DNA from: Candidatus Wolfebacteria bacterium GW2011_GWE2_44_13
GTDB taxonomy: Bacteria > Patescibacteria > Paceibacteria > UBA6257 > UBA9933
NCBI GenBank assembly: GCA_001000675.1
Contig: LCHW01000003.1
Coordinates: 62,001 to 126,000, forward strand
DNA: 64,000 nt
Direction of reading: 5' to 3'
Of this stretch, positions 1 through 6,794 are shown piece after piece. The notes under the pieces were generated by a model. That model ran no database searches. It was not told the DNA's origin and was given only the letters and a program-made list of their open reading frames with translations. The number at the start of each line of letters is the position of its first letter. Position 1 is the first letter of the stretch. The position numbers were made by a program, and so were the translations under genes.

Positions 1-59
1 GCGAACAACGCAACAAAATATGCTGCCAATATTCCAATAATTGTAGTTAGATTAACCAT
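1..59 (-). CDS. N-terminus of a membrane protein, possible sodium:solute symporter (partial)
   Basis: The first 19 codons of a minus-strand gene are visible before the window edge, starting from ATG at 59. They read MVNLTTIIGILAAYFVALF, a short polar start followed by a hydrophobic segment. The start overlaps the stop region of the preceding 81-codon gene, so the two are translationally coupled. A small two-helix protein directly before a gene with this kind of N-terminus is the arrangement seen in DUF3311/DUF997-type subunit plus SSS-family symporter pairs. The family call is an inference from arrangement; too little sequence is present to be certain. Confidence 0.4.
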   Translation of the reverse strand, partial: MVNLTTIIGILAAYFVALF

Positions 60-297
60 TATTCTTGCTATCGTTAGAATCGTCTTTATTGCGACTTCCT
101 ATCATGAGCACGAGAATGCATAATCCCCAAACTGCAAATAAATACGTAAACGGCACAACATAATCAACCTGCTCAAGAAAAGACATATATGGCCAACTAA
201 ACACGATTACAAAAAAAACAAGGATGAATAACCTATACGCATTCGTATCGATCATCTTCGCGATTTTTGTGAGCTTATTTAGTTTCAGGTCGTCCAT
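52..297 (-). CDS. Small two-helix membrane protein, possible symporter small subunit
   Basis: Encodes 81 residues with a charged N-terminus (about 1-20), two hydrophobic helices (about 22-38 and 48-66) and a charged Asp/Lys/Asn tail. Both ends are probably cytoplasmic. The first helix ends in a WP pair and the second begins with a VPF stretch, which recalls the small DUF3311-like proteins encoded just before SSS symporters. The next gene begins within the stop codon neighbourhood (ATG at 59), supporting co-translation. No catalytic motif is present. A plain hypothetical membrane protein is the conservative reading. Confidence 0.65.
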   Translation of the reverse strand: MDDLKLNKLTKIAKMIDTNAYRLFILVFFVIVFSWPYMSFLEQVDYVVPFTYLFAVWGLCILVLMIGSRNKDDSNDSKNNG

Positions 298-360
298 ATG
301 CCATTACACTTCCCTATTTTAATTATCAATAGTATACCATATTTATTGTTTCATATAAAA

Positions 361-390
361 AACACTAGGGTGCACGCGCATCCTAGTGTT
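361..390. terminator. Bidirectional hairpin terminator
   Basis: Perfect 9-bp arms AACACTAGG and CCTAGTGTT enclose a 12-nt loop, with A-runs before and T-runs after, so it can act on both strands. It lies just downstream of the minus-strand gene ending at 406. Confidence 0.8.
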
Positions 391-405
391 TTTTATTATT
401 TGTAT

Positions 406-777
406 TTAGCGAACAAACATCATCGGCACTCCTTCACCTGCTCCGCTCATCATACCCCCACGATAATATGCACCGGAGTTTATTCCTCCCCCTCGCTGCA
501 TCATGTTATACCGTTCTTGCGTTGCGTATGATCCACGATTTGTTCCGTAGCCACTATTACGCATACCTTCCTTGAATTCTCCTACTTTTATCCCCGCGAG
601 AAAAATGAACACTATGATCAAAATTCCAAGAATCCAACGCATGTGATAATACCGACCACCGCAATGCATGCCATACATTTTCTGGCACCCTGTACATGCC
701 CCGCGTCGGTCTTCACCCTCGCGTCGATCACACATCCCTCCCATACACATTCCTCCTTGTTGTTCTTTATTTTCCAT
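406..777 (-). CDS. Cys/Met/Gly-rich single-pass membrane protein, unknown function
   Basis: 123 residues. The N-terminal 45 residues are rich in Cys, Gly and Met (motifs GGMCMGGMCD, CTGCQKM and HCGG), followed by one hydrophobic helix (about 47-66) and a Gly/Tyr/Met-rich low-complexity tail. Six cysteines and a histidine before the membrane helix could bind a metal such as zinc or copper. This is inferred from composition only. The gene stands alone between a terminator and the divergent DUF378 gene. Confidence 0.65.
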   Translation of the reverse strand: MENKEQQGGMCMGGMCDRREGEDRRGACTGCQKMYGMHCGGRYYHMRWILGILIIVFIFLAGIKVGEFKEGMRNSGYGTNRGSYATQERYNMMQRGGGINSGAYYRGGMMSGAGEGVPMMFVR

Positions 778-880
778 GTTGTTTATTATGTTATATAAAC
801 GACCTTTTATATAGTATATCCTTTTTTAAACCATTCTTCACGCCCGCCCCCTTCTTTCTCTGATGCCTTTCTCTTTTTTA

Positions 881-889
881 TGCTATACT
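881..889 (+). promoter_or_regulatory. Extended -10 promoter for the DUF378 gene
   Basis: TGC followed by TATACT forms an extended -10 element about 40 nt before the start at 930. No good -35 box lies 17 bp upstream (TGATGC). Confidence 0.45.
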
Positions 890-929
890 TATAAAAAGGT
901 CGGGTATATCTAATGCTATTTATCCAATC

Positions 930-1163
930 ATGAAAACACTTCATTATATTGCGTTCACACTGCTTGTAGTCGGCGGCCTTAACTGGCTTCTCGTCGGGCT
1001 GCTTAAGTGGGACGTAGGAATGCTGTTCGGTGGTCAGGAAGCAATTGTTTCCCGCATCATCTATGTTCTTGTTGGTCTTTCTGCCATCACCATCTTGGCG
1101 ACACACAGAAAGGACTGTAAAACCTGTATGGGCGAAATGCCTATGCCAGAGAATAAGATGTAA
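930..1163 (+). CDS. DUF378 family membrane protein
   Basis: 77 residues. It matches the DUF378 pattern: an N-terminal helix followed by GGLNWLLVGL, then LFGG, a Ser-Arg-Ile-Ile-Tyr turn and a second helix (YVLVGLSAITIL). It ends in a CKTC pair and a Met-rich tail. DUF378 proteins are small two-helix membrane proteins found widely in bacteria; no function is established. The gene is monocistronic, with an extended -10 promoter upstream and a strong terminator right after the stop. Confidence 0.85.
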   Translation: MKTLHYIAFTLLVVGGLNWLLVGLLKWDVGMLFGGQEAIVSRIIYVLVGLSAITILATHRKDCKTCMGEMPMPENKM

Positions 1164-1176
1164 TACCTTGTTCTAT

Positions 1177-1206
1177 AAAATAACCCGTCATTCGACGGGT
1201 TATTTT
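1177..1206. terminator. Strong bidirectional terminator
   Basis: 13-bp perfect arms (AAAATAACCCGTC and its complement) with a 4-nt loop. It sits between the convergent DUF378 gene (+) and cysS (-) and can serve both. Confidence 0.9.
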
Positions 1207-2640
1207 TTACTTTAACTTTATAATCGGGCCTTGGGCGGTGTCGTCTACGACTAATCCATGTGCTGCAAGCTTGTCGCGCATTTCATCTGCTTTTGCATAA
1301 TCCCCTGCCTTGCGTGCTTCATTGCGCTTCGCAACTAATGTATCCGCTTGTGCCTCATCAATTTTCTTCGTCAATTCAATGCGATACTGATCATACAGCG
1401 GCTCAATAAATCCAAGCACTTCGTCAAGCTCAAACATAAAGACTTTCACGTCTTTTGCTTGTTCGGTATTGATGATATCCATGCTTTTGTTGACTTCGTT
1501 CATGAAATCAAAAATAGCTGCGAACGCACTACTCACATTAAAATCATCGTCCATTGCCTCGATAAACGCACCGCGGTGCTCCGTGATTACCGCCTCCATA
1601 TCGATGTCGTTGTATTCAATATTTGTAACAGTATCGATTGTAAGCATAAACTGCACAAATCGATCGGCAATTGCTTTTACTTCTACAAAATCATCAAAAC
1701 TAAAATCCATTGTTGTTCGATAGTGTGCCTTTAGCAATGCAATACGCCACAACAACGGATTATATCCTTTTTCAATGATATCTCGTAAGCCATATACATT
1801 CCCTACGGACTTTGACATCTTCTGCCCACTCAAAATAACATGTGCATTGTGCATCCAATAATTCGCAAACGGCTTGCCGGTTGCTGCTTCTGATTGCGCA
1901 ATCTCATTCACATGGTGTGGGAACATTAAATCCACTCCACCGCAATGAATATCGAATGTTTCCCCTAAATACTTCATTGCCATTGCAGAACATTCAATGT
2001 GCCATCCTGGACGCCCCTTTCCTAGCCGTGTCTCCCAGTAGACATCACCATCTTCTTCGCGATACCCTTTCCATAACACAAAATCATTGCTTTCTTCTTT
2101 TTCATATTCATCGGCATTGCTTAGGCGCCCTTCTGCATTTTCTTTTAATTCCTGTTTTTCTAAACCAACAAGCTTTCCGTAATTGGGAAATTTTGCAATG
2201 CGGAAATAGACTGAACCATCAGCTTTATATGCATACCCTTTTTCTAACAGTAGCTCGGTAAGCGCAACCATTTCTTCGATATGGTCGGTTGCCTTTGGCA
2301 TTACATCGGGCAATTCTATATTTAACTTTTCTAGGTCTTCTAAAAAGGCTGCTAGATATTTCTCGGTAAACGTCTTTAGACTTTCTTGTGCTTTAATACT
2401 CCCCTTGATTGTCTTGTCGTCCACATCGGTTACGTTCATAACGTGCTGTACTTCATAGCCGCTATATCGTAAATATCGTTTTAATAGATCGTTAAATACA
2501 TATGCACGCAAATTCCCAATGTGTACATAATTATATACCGTCGGTCCACAACCATACATACCCACCTTTTCCGGGTCGATCGCTTCAAATTCTTTATTCT
2601 CTTTACTTATTGGATCGTATATCTTCAACATATTAGCCAT
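1207..2640 (-). CDS. cysS: Cysteinyl-tRNA synthetase
   Basis: Charges tRNA-Cys with cysteine. With the start placed at 2640 (MANMLKIYDP) the product is 477 residues, normal for the family; the open frame runs 33 codons further upstream but that part is not family-like. Visible signatures are CGPTVY with zinc-ligand Cys31, HIGN at 40-43, the zinc-site WHIECSAM motif, GGxDLxFPHH and KMSKS before the anticodon-binding region. No clear SD precedes the start. The gene lies behind a possible terminator and a small ORF. Confidence 0.96.
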   Translation of the reverse strand: MANMLKIYDPISKENKEFEAIDPEKVGMYGCGPTVYNYVHIGNLRAYVFNDLLKRYLRYSGYEVQHVMNVTDVDDKTIKGSIKAQESLKTFTEKYLAAFLEDLEKLNIELPDVMPKATDHIEEMVALTELLLEKGYAYKADGSVYFRIAKFPNYGKLVGLEKQELKENAEGRLSNADEYEKEESNDFVLWKGYREEDGDVYWETRLGKGRPGWHIECSAMAMKYLGETFDIHCGGVDLMFPHHVNEIAQSEAATGKPFANYWMHNAHVILSGQKMSKSVGNVYGLRDIIEKGYNPLLWRIALLKAHYRTTMDFSFDDFVEVKAIADRFVQFMLTIDTVTNIEYNDIDMEAVITEHRGAFIEAMDDDFNVSSAFAAIFDFMNEVNKSMDIINTEQAKDVKVFMFELDEVLGFIEPLYDQYRIELTKKIDEAQADTLVAKRNEARKAGDYAKADEMRDKLAAHGLVVDDTAQGPIIKLK

Positions 2641-2664
2641 TGTATAGTTCTTTTCTGTAAAAAT

Positions 2665-2685
2665 AAATGGGCCCCAAAGGAGCCC
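2665..2685 (-). terminator. Possible terminator between the small ORF and cysS
   Basis: On the minus strand GGGCTCC and GGGGCCC pair as a 7-bp stem with one G-U and a 3-nt loop, followed by ATTTATTTTT. It may instead act as a leader hairpin for cysS. Confidence 0.45.
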
Positions 2686-2690
2686 ACTGC

Positions 2691-2891
2691 TCATCCCCAT
2701 ATCCACCGAACGAGATACCACAGCACTCGGACGCCACACCCCATAATAATGGCGATTTGTTTTGCGAGCGGAAGGAACATAGCGAACGGGTCGCTTATGT
2801 TCTTCCGTATGGCAATCCCTGCGGCTTTTGCCGCTGCCAGACCTTCTGTCCGCGCTACCCGCATATCGGGCTCAAACGTTGTATAGGCCAC
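2691..2891 (-). CDS. Small hypothetical protein with a hydrophobic C-terminus
   Basis: 66 residues from a GTG start at 2891, chosen because AAGGGAGG lies 5 nt upstream. An alternative in-frame GTG at 2897 overlaps that SD. The product has an Ala/Lys/Arg-rich amphipathic middle and a hydrophobic C-terminal third ending in WYLVRWIWG, consistent with membrane association. No family is recognised. The DNA also contains a 16-bp imperfect inverted repeat around 2780-2816, so a structured non-coding element is a real alternative. Confidence 0.45.
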   Translation of the reverse strand: MAYTTFEPDMRVARTEGLAAAKAAGIAIRKNISDPFAMFLPLAKQIAIIMGCGVRVLWYLVRWIWG

Positions 2892-2964
2892 GCGCACCTC
2901 CCTTGTTCATATCGATATAAAAGCTACCTACCTCATACCACACCCCTTCTCCTATGTCAATTTC

Positions 2965-2993
2965 TTGCAAAATTTTTGCTTCCTCCCTATACT
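2965..2993 (+). promoter_or_regulatory. Promoter TTGCAA-17-TATACT
   Basis: -35 TTGCAA (2965-2970), 17-bp spacer and -10 TATACT (2988-2993), about 33 nt before the ATG at 3027. Confidence 0.7.
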
Positions 2994-3026
2994 GAAATTT
3001 CAATACTCATTTAAATTATATTCATT

Positions 3027-3239
3027 ATGAAAACACGCAAAGACCTTATTCAGGAGTTTCTCGACAATGCAAAGGAATCCCTTATTCGCATTGAGTTGAC
3101 CGAAGCATATCTTCAAAAGAAATACGGCGAAGAACAGCATCAGCACATCCTCGACGAGATGGCAAAGCTTGCAGCTAACAAGAAAGAAACCACTGATTGG
3201 ATTTCTTTCATGGAAGACCAGCTTGTTTCAGAAAAATAA
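3027..3239 (+). CDS. Small helical hypothetical protein
   Basis: 70 residues, highly charged and predicted all-helical (MKTRKDLIQEFLDNAKESL onward), without membrane segments, cysteines or a known motif. A well-formed promoter (TTGCAA-17-TATACT) precedes it and a GC-rich terminator follows within 12 nt, so it is a monocistronic gene. The composition suggests a small cytoplasmic helical hairpin; function unknown. Confidence 0.75.
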   Translation: MKTRKDLIQEFLDNAKESLIRIELTEAYLQKKYGEEQHQHILDEMAKLAANKKETTDWISFMEDQLVSEK

Positions 3240-3250
3240 AGTAAAAAATT

Positions 3251-3267
3251 GCCCCGCACTGCGGGGC
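3251..3267. terminator. Bidirectional terminator
   Basis: GCCCCGC and GCGGGGC arms with a 3-nt loop, A-run before and T-run after. It serves the plus-strand gene ending at 3239 and the minus-strand response regulator ending at 3279. Confidence 0.9.
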
Positions 3268-3278
3268 TTTTTATACCA

Positions 3279-3641
3279 TTACGGACGCTCCAGAATTTCT
3301 TTGGCAAGCGCTCTCAATGCTCGGTAGTCGAAGGGTTTTTTGATGACTGTCTCTGCAATCCCTCGTGCCACCATCGGGATTTCATAGCCCGCAAATCCAG
3401 TCACCATCACAAAGGGCACCCGGCATCCCTTGTCATGCATCAAGATAACAAGTGCTCCACCGGACATCTCCCCTGGCAGTCCGTGGTCGACGATTGCAAG
3501 ATCAAATGGCTCATCGGACAAGAGCTTGTACCCATTTTCTCCGTTGTCGGCAATGGTGATTGTTGCTCCCAGAGGCTCGAGACACCTAGCCAGCAATGCT
3601 TGCATGACGATACTATCTTCCACGATTAAAATCCGCTTCAT
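3279..3641 (-). CDS. Single-domain response regulator (CheY-like receiver)
   Basis: 120 residues, all one receiver domain. The acidic pocket E8/D9, phosphoacceptor D52 (in LAIVDHGLPG), T81 and Lys 101/102 before PF are present, so it should accept a phosphoryl group. No output domain is attached, so it presumably signals by protein contact or works in a phosphorelay. No histidine kinase is encoded in this window. The SD (GAGAGGAGAGC before ATG) and a TTGACA-17-TATAAG promoter are strong. A second receiver protein lies 160 bp away in a separate transcription unit. Confidence 0.9.
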   Translation of the reverse strand: MKRILIVEDSIVMQALLARCLEPLGATITIADNGENGYKLLSDEPFDLAIVDHGLPGEMSGGALVILMHDKGCRVPFVMVTGFAGYEIPMVARGIAETVIKKPFDYRALRALAKEILERP

Positions 3642-3707
3642 GCTCTCCTCTCTTTCTTCCGACGCATAGCCAGAATACTCTGCTAAATTTCTTTATTTGC
3701 TATTTTC

Positions 3708-3736
3708 CTTATACAAGCCAACGACGCATGTGTCAA
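3708..3736 (-). promoter_or_regulatory. Promoter TTGACA-17-TATAAG (response regulator 1)
   Basis: On the minus strand -35 TTGACA (3736-3731), 17-bp spacer and -10 TATAAG (3713-3708). One of the uniform TTGACA-17 promoters in this window. Confidence 0.8.
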
Positions 3737-3762
3737 CTGTTTTATATGGCTTTAAAAAAATT

Positions 3763-3783
3763 GCCCCGCACATAGTGCGGGGC
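3763..3783 (-). terminator. Terminator after response regulator 2
   Basis: GCCCCGCAC and GTGCGGGGC, 9-bp perfect stem with a 3-nt loop. The minus-strand T-run follows (A-run on plus at about 3754-3760). Confidence 0.9.
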
Positions 3784-3802
3784 TTTCTCACCCGAAATTG
3801 TT

Positions 3803-4168
3803 TTATGCGGCTGGTTCTGCCGCCCCCTCCACCAACCGATCGATGAGGTCGATGAGTGACTGGGTTTCGTACGGCTTCGACAAGAAGCCGTCGATCCCAA
3901 GGGATACCTCTTCTGCCTCGGAAGTTGAGGACACCATCACAATAGGCGTCTGCAACCCTTGTTCGCGAAGCCGCCGCACCATTTCCCCTCCCTTCATCAC
4001 GGGCATGTCATAGTCAGTGATGATGAGGTTGAAGCCACCCTGCATTGCAACAGCTTCCCCTTCCTGCCCATTTTCAGCAGTGACGGTCACGTACCCGAAT
4101 TCCTCGAGTACGGACACCATTAATCCCCTGAGAAACATGTCGTCGTCGACATATAGAACCTTCTTCAT
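3803..4168 (-). CDS. Single-domain response regulator (CheY-like receiver)
   Basis: 121 residues, a lone receiver domain. D8-D10 form the acidic pocket, D52 (TDYDMP) is the phosphoacceptor, S80/S81 takes the Thr/Ser position and K98 precedes PY. It shares architecture with its neighbour at 3279 but is only distantly similar, so this is not a recent tandem duplication. The SD (GAGGAGGGTAGAT before ATG) and promoter TTGACA-17-CATACT are clear, and a private terminator follows. The kinase partner is not in the window. Confidence 0.9.
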   Translation of the reverse strand: MKKVLYVDDDMFLRGLMVSVLEEFGYVTVTAENGQEGEAVAMQGGFNLIITDYDMPVMKGGEMVRRLREQGLQTPIVMVSSTSEAEEVSLGIDGFLSKPYETQSLIDLIDRLVEGAAEPAA

Positions 4169-4224
4169 ATCTACCCTCCTCTTCCTTTGGCTGTAGCCAG
4201 ATTTATAATTTAACTGCTAAATAT

Positions 4225-4253
4225 AGTATGCAAGGTAATAGTAAATATGTCAA
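4225..4253 (-). promoter_or_regulatory. Promoter TTGACA-17-CATACT (response regulator 2)
   Basis: Minus-strand -35 TTGACA (4253-4248), 17-bp spacer and -10 CATACT (4230-4225). Confidence 0.75.
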
Positions 4254-4270
4254 TACCATTTACGCAAACA

Positions 4271-4295
4271 AAAACCGCCCCTCACAGGCGGTTTT
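4271..4295 (-). terminator. Hairpin terminator
   Basis: AAAACCGCC and GGCGGTTTT form a 9-bp stem with a 7-nt loop, 50 nt downstream of the minus-strand gene ending at 4346. Confidence 0.75.
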
Positions 4296-4345
4296 TTAGC
4301 ACATGCTGTCATTATACAGCATTATGTTTTTTCATGCAAACAATT

Positions 4346-4951
4346 TTACAAGGCTGCATTAATTACATTAAGTTCACTCTGTAATTCTGCATCTATTCCT
4401 CCAATATTAAATGCATTAAGGTCTTGTTCGATAACCGATACATCATCTGCCTCTGGCGCAACAATTGGCTGCATTTCCTGTATTTCTATTACAGGCGTTG
4501 CATCTTCTACTATTGGCGCTACTTCTGGCGTTGGTGCATTTGTTGTTCTCCAAAATAGGAATGCTCCCAACCCTACCAACAATCCTGCCACGATCACAGC
4601 GATGATTATGATTATTTTCTTTTTACCTCCCTCTTCTGGAATGCCACCTTGCATCTGCATCCCTTGTCCAGACAAATCAATCGGCTGCATCGTTGTTTCC
4701 ATCGGTGTTACGATAGTGTTAACAACGGGCTCTAGTACTTGCGGCTGCTGCATCACTGGAGGCGCCATATCAACTGGAGTCATTATTGGTGCTTCTGCTA
4801 CCGGCTGCGGTTGTACGGGAGCTGGTGTTGGCATTTCTACTGGCTGCTGTGGTTGCATCGGAGCGGGCACTGGCATTTCTACTGGCTGCTGCGGTTGAGC
4901 TGTGCCCTCCCCTACTGGCATGGTATTTTTTTCTATTTCTAGATTATCCAT
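4346..4951 (-). CDS. Pro-rich single-pass membrane protein, unknown function
   Basis: 201 residues from the ATG at 4951 (MDNLEIEKN). The open frame continues upstream but would overlap the preceding gene. The N-terminal half is a Pro/Gln/Met-rich linker with near-repeats such as QPQQPVEMPVPAP, followed by a Lys-Lys-Lys-bounded transmembrane helix and an acidic C-terminal domain of about 60 residues. This is a type II-like layout. It lies 22 bp behind the secreted coiled-coil gene and probably shares its transcript. No SD is visible. Confidence 0.7.
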   Translation of the reverse strand: MDNLEIEKNTMPVGEGTAQPQQPVEMPVPAPMQPQQPVEMPTPAPVQPQPVAEAPIMTPVDMAPPVMQQPQVLEPVVNTIVTPMETTMQPIDLSGQGMQMQGGIPEEGGKKKIIIIIAVIVAGLLVGLGAFLFWRTTNAPTPEVAPIVEDATPVIEIQEMQPIVAPEADDVSVIEQDLNAFNIGGIDAELQSELNVINAAL

Positions 4952-4973
4952 TTTTTTATTCGTTACTACGTTA

Positions 4974-5516
4974 TTATCGAGCAGTTGATGTGCTGGTCGT
5001 TGCCGTTGCTGGCATACCATTACCCGCTCCTTTCATACTTACGATTGTTTCGACCAATGCCTTATGGGCTACTTTTATTTTAGTAGTCACGTTCTTGGCG
5101 AGTTTATTTTTGATATTTGCGAATGCCGTTGCAGGCTTTGTCGATGCGACCATTGCTACATTCGCTTTCTTCATTGTCGCCAATTCTGTCTTTGCTCCTG
5201 TGATTGCTTTTTGTGCCTCTACGAGCTTAGCGCTTGCGATTGTCATATCCTTCCCCTCAAGCTGTAGCTTTGCAATGCGCGACTGTATTCGCATCGCAAC
5301 TTCCTCAAGCGTTGCGATGCGTACTTCTAAACTTCGCTCCAACCCCGTAACTGTTTCTTGTAAGCGTGCCTTTTTCGCAGCAGGTGTTAATGGCTTCTGC
5401 GTTGCTGTTACTGCTGGTTGTGGCGTTGTCGTTGTTGGTACTTGTGCATATGCAACGGCAGAAAATCCTGCAATTGCCATACATCCAACAACTAAATATA
5501 TATATTGTTTTTTCAT
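4974..5516 (-). CDS. Secreted coiled-coil protein, unknown function
   Basis: 180 residues: a signal peptide (about 1-24, cleavage near AYA-Q), a Thr/Pro/Gln linker, then a long helical coiled-coil region (about 45-165) rich in Ala, Lys and Glu, and a Thr/Ser/Ala tail. No enzymatic motif. The architecture is typical of exported, surface-associated proteins in Patescibacteria. It is the first gene of a likely two-gene unit with the membrane protein at 4346. Confidence 0.75.
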   Translation of the reverse strand: MKKQYIYLVVGCMAIAGFSAVAYAQVPTTTTPQPAVTATQKPLTPAAKKARLQETVTGLERSLEVRIATLEEVAMRIQSRIAKLQLEGKDMTIASAKLVEAQKAITGAKTELATMKKANVAMVASTKPATAFANIKNKLAKNVTTKIKVAHKALVETIVSMKGAGNGMPATATTSTSTAR

Positions 5517-5597
5517 ATGATTAGTTCTCCCTACGACCTTTTTATTTTAATGTATACGTATCTTTATTATACACTCTTCCAAAATAATTACGAATAT

Positions 5598-5630
5598 AAA
5601 AACATCCCTTGTTTAATAAGGGATGTTTTT
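5598..5630. terminator. Bidirectional terminator
   Basis: 13-bp perfect arms AAAAACATCCCTT and AAGGGATGTTTTT with a 7-nt loop, downstream of the minus-strand SurA-N gene. Confidence 0.85.
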
Positions 5631-5660
5631 ATATTCCATTTTATTATCTCCTGCTTTCTA

Positions 5661-6266
5661 TTATCTCGCCTGTACTCCTTTTCCATCCCAATACAACGCT
5701 GGAACGAATACAGAAACATTTGCCGCAGTTTTTTGTTCAGTGAGCCAATCGTTAAACACTCCATTCTGGAGGGTTATATTCCCTTCGAGTATCTCTTGTT
5801 TTGCTTTTGGCAAAAGCACAAGCTCCTTAAACTGCCCTGGCGTTAACCCATACATCAACCCTGTAGCCTTCCCCATTTCCTTTGATTGTAAGTCGATTCC
5901 CTCGGTCTTGTTTTTAATCAACTGCTCCAAATCGGTTTCGCTGTATCGTTTTTCTAACTCCTCATCAATTAAAATACCTTCTATTAACGCATCCATAGTC
6001 GCTCGCTGCAAATCCCGCTGCACTTCCTTTGTGTCCATTATTACATCGCTTTCTCCTGTTATTTTTATATTACTTCGATAAAAATGGTCTGCCATTGTAA
6101 AATTCTCCCTAAACATGCCATAGGTAATTGGCGCAAGCCCTACGCGTGCAACAGGCCAATAGCCCGTAACTCCAATTACAATTCCCCCTATAAATACTAA
6201 CCCTCCTCCGATGATTGCTATTAATTTTATTATTTTTTTACCTTTCATTGCAGTATATATGTTCAC
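5661..6266 (-). CDS. Membrane-anchored SurA N-terminal-domain protein
   Basis: 201 residues. An N-terminal transmembrane anchor (about 12-34) is followed by a helical domain resembling the SurA/PrsA N-terminal chaperone region, with the characteristic MDALIEGILIDEELEKR stretch and later LTPGQFKELVLLPK. The parvulin prolyl-isomerase domain found in full-length foldases is absent. It lies 5 bp after ftsB in the same orientation, suggesting a role in folding exported proteins or in division-site assembly. The chaperone assignment rests on motif resemblance. Confidence 0.7.
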   Translation of the reverse strand: MNIYTAMKGKKIIKLIAIIGGGLVFIGGIVIGVTGYWPVARVGLAPITYGMFRENFTMADHFYRSNIKITGESDVIMDTKEVQRDLQRATMDALIEGILIDEELEKRYSETDLEQLIKNKTEGIDLQSKEMGKATGLMYGLTPGQFKELVLLPKAKQEILEGNITLQNGVFNDWLTEQKTAANVSVFVPALYWDGKGVQAR

Positions 6267-6271
6267 AATTA

Positions 6272-6535
6272 TTATGGAGTAATGATCATCACTTTTTCCC
6301 CTGGGTTTTTATAATTAAATTTTGCACGCAGTTCTTTTTCAAGATTTTCTTCTCGAGAAAAATAATCTAATTGCTCCTGCAATGACTCGTTTTCCTTATT
6401 CAGCATCTCTACTTTTTCTTTAGATGCCTGTAGTTGATTTCCCATATCATTCCCTTTTCGAAACAATCCGAAGGCCTGAATAGAAACTACTATAATGATA
6501 ATTGCTAGGAGTGCGATTGTAATATATTTACCCAT
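6272..6535 (-). CDS. ftsB: Septum formation initiator FtsB/DivIC-like protein
   Basis: 87 residues from MGKYITIA at 6535; ten more upstream codons are open. One N-terminal membrane helix is followed by a leucine-zipper-like coiled coil (KEKVEMLNKENESLQEQLDY) and the family's C-terminal signature (LEKELRAKFNYKNPGEKV). FtsB/DivIC proteins join FtsL and FtsQ in the divisome and help activate septal synthesis. It is followed closely by the SurA-N gene. No SD is visible. Confidence 0.85.
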   Translation of the reverse strand: MGKYITIALLAIIIIVVSIQAFGLFRKGNDMGNQLQASKEKVEMLNKENESLQEQLDYFSREENLEKELRAKFNYKNPGEKVMIITP

Positions 6536-6601
6536 ATATTTAATACTATACCGTAACAGACGCACCTTGTCACTTTTTCGGCGGATGCCGAGTCTATCTT
6601 T

Positions 6602-6736
6602 TCCACTTTTTTTATAAAAAGTGGAGCAAAAAATCGCGAGCGAATAAAAATGACGGAATGGACTCGAAAATTTCTAACGAAACTGCGAACTCGCTCCTGC
6701 TCACCGCTCAGACACCGCAGTTTCTGAGGAAATTTT
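6602..6736. repeat. Intergenic inverted-repeat element
   Basis: Two hairpins occupy the non-coding gap between ftsB and lepA. The first has 10-bp arms (TCCACTTTTT, 6602-6611; AAAAAGTGGA, 6616-6625). The second has 21-nt imperfect arms (6667-6687 and 6716-6736) whose ends, AAAATTTC and GAAACTGCG, match exactly, with five central mismatched positions. No ORF and no clean terminator T-tract. It may be a structured RNA or a decayed mobile repeat. Confidence 0.6.
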
Positions 6737-6794
6737 TGTCGCCCATTTGATCCGCCATTTTCACAGGCTCGCAGATGCAGAATGCACCCCTCTT

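Noticed and set aside
2640..2910. T-box-like leader for cysS
   Set aside because: No T-box sequence or specifier-loop structure; the region is better read as a small ORF plus hairpin.
4786..5520. Plus-strand frame of 244 codons
   Set aside because: Mirror of the two minus-strand exported-protein genes; hydrophobic repeats come from antisense Gln/Pro/Thr codons.
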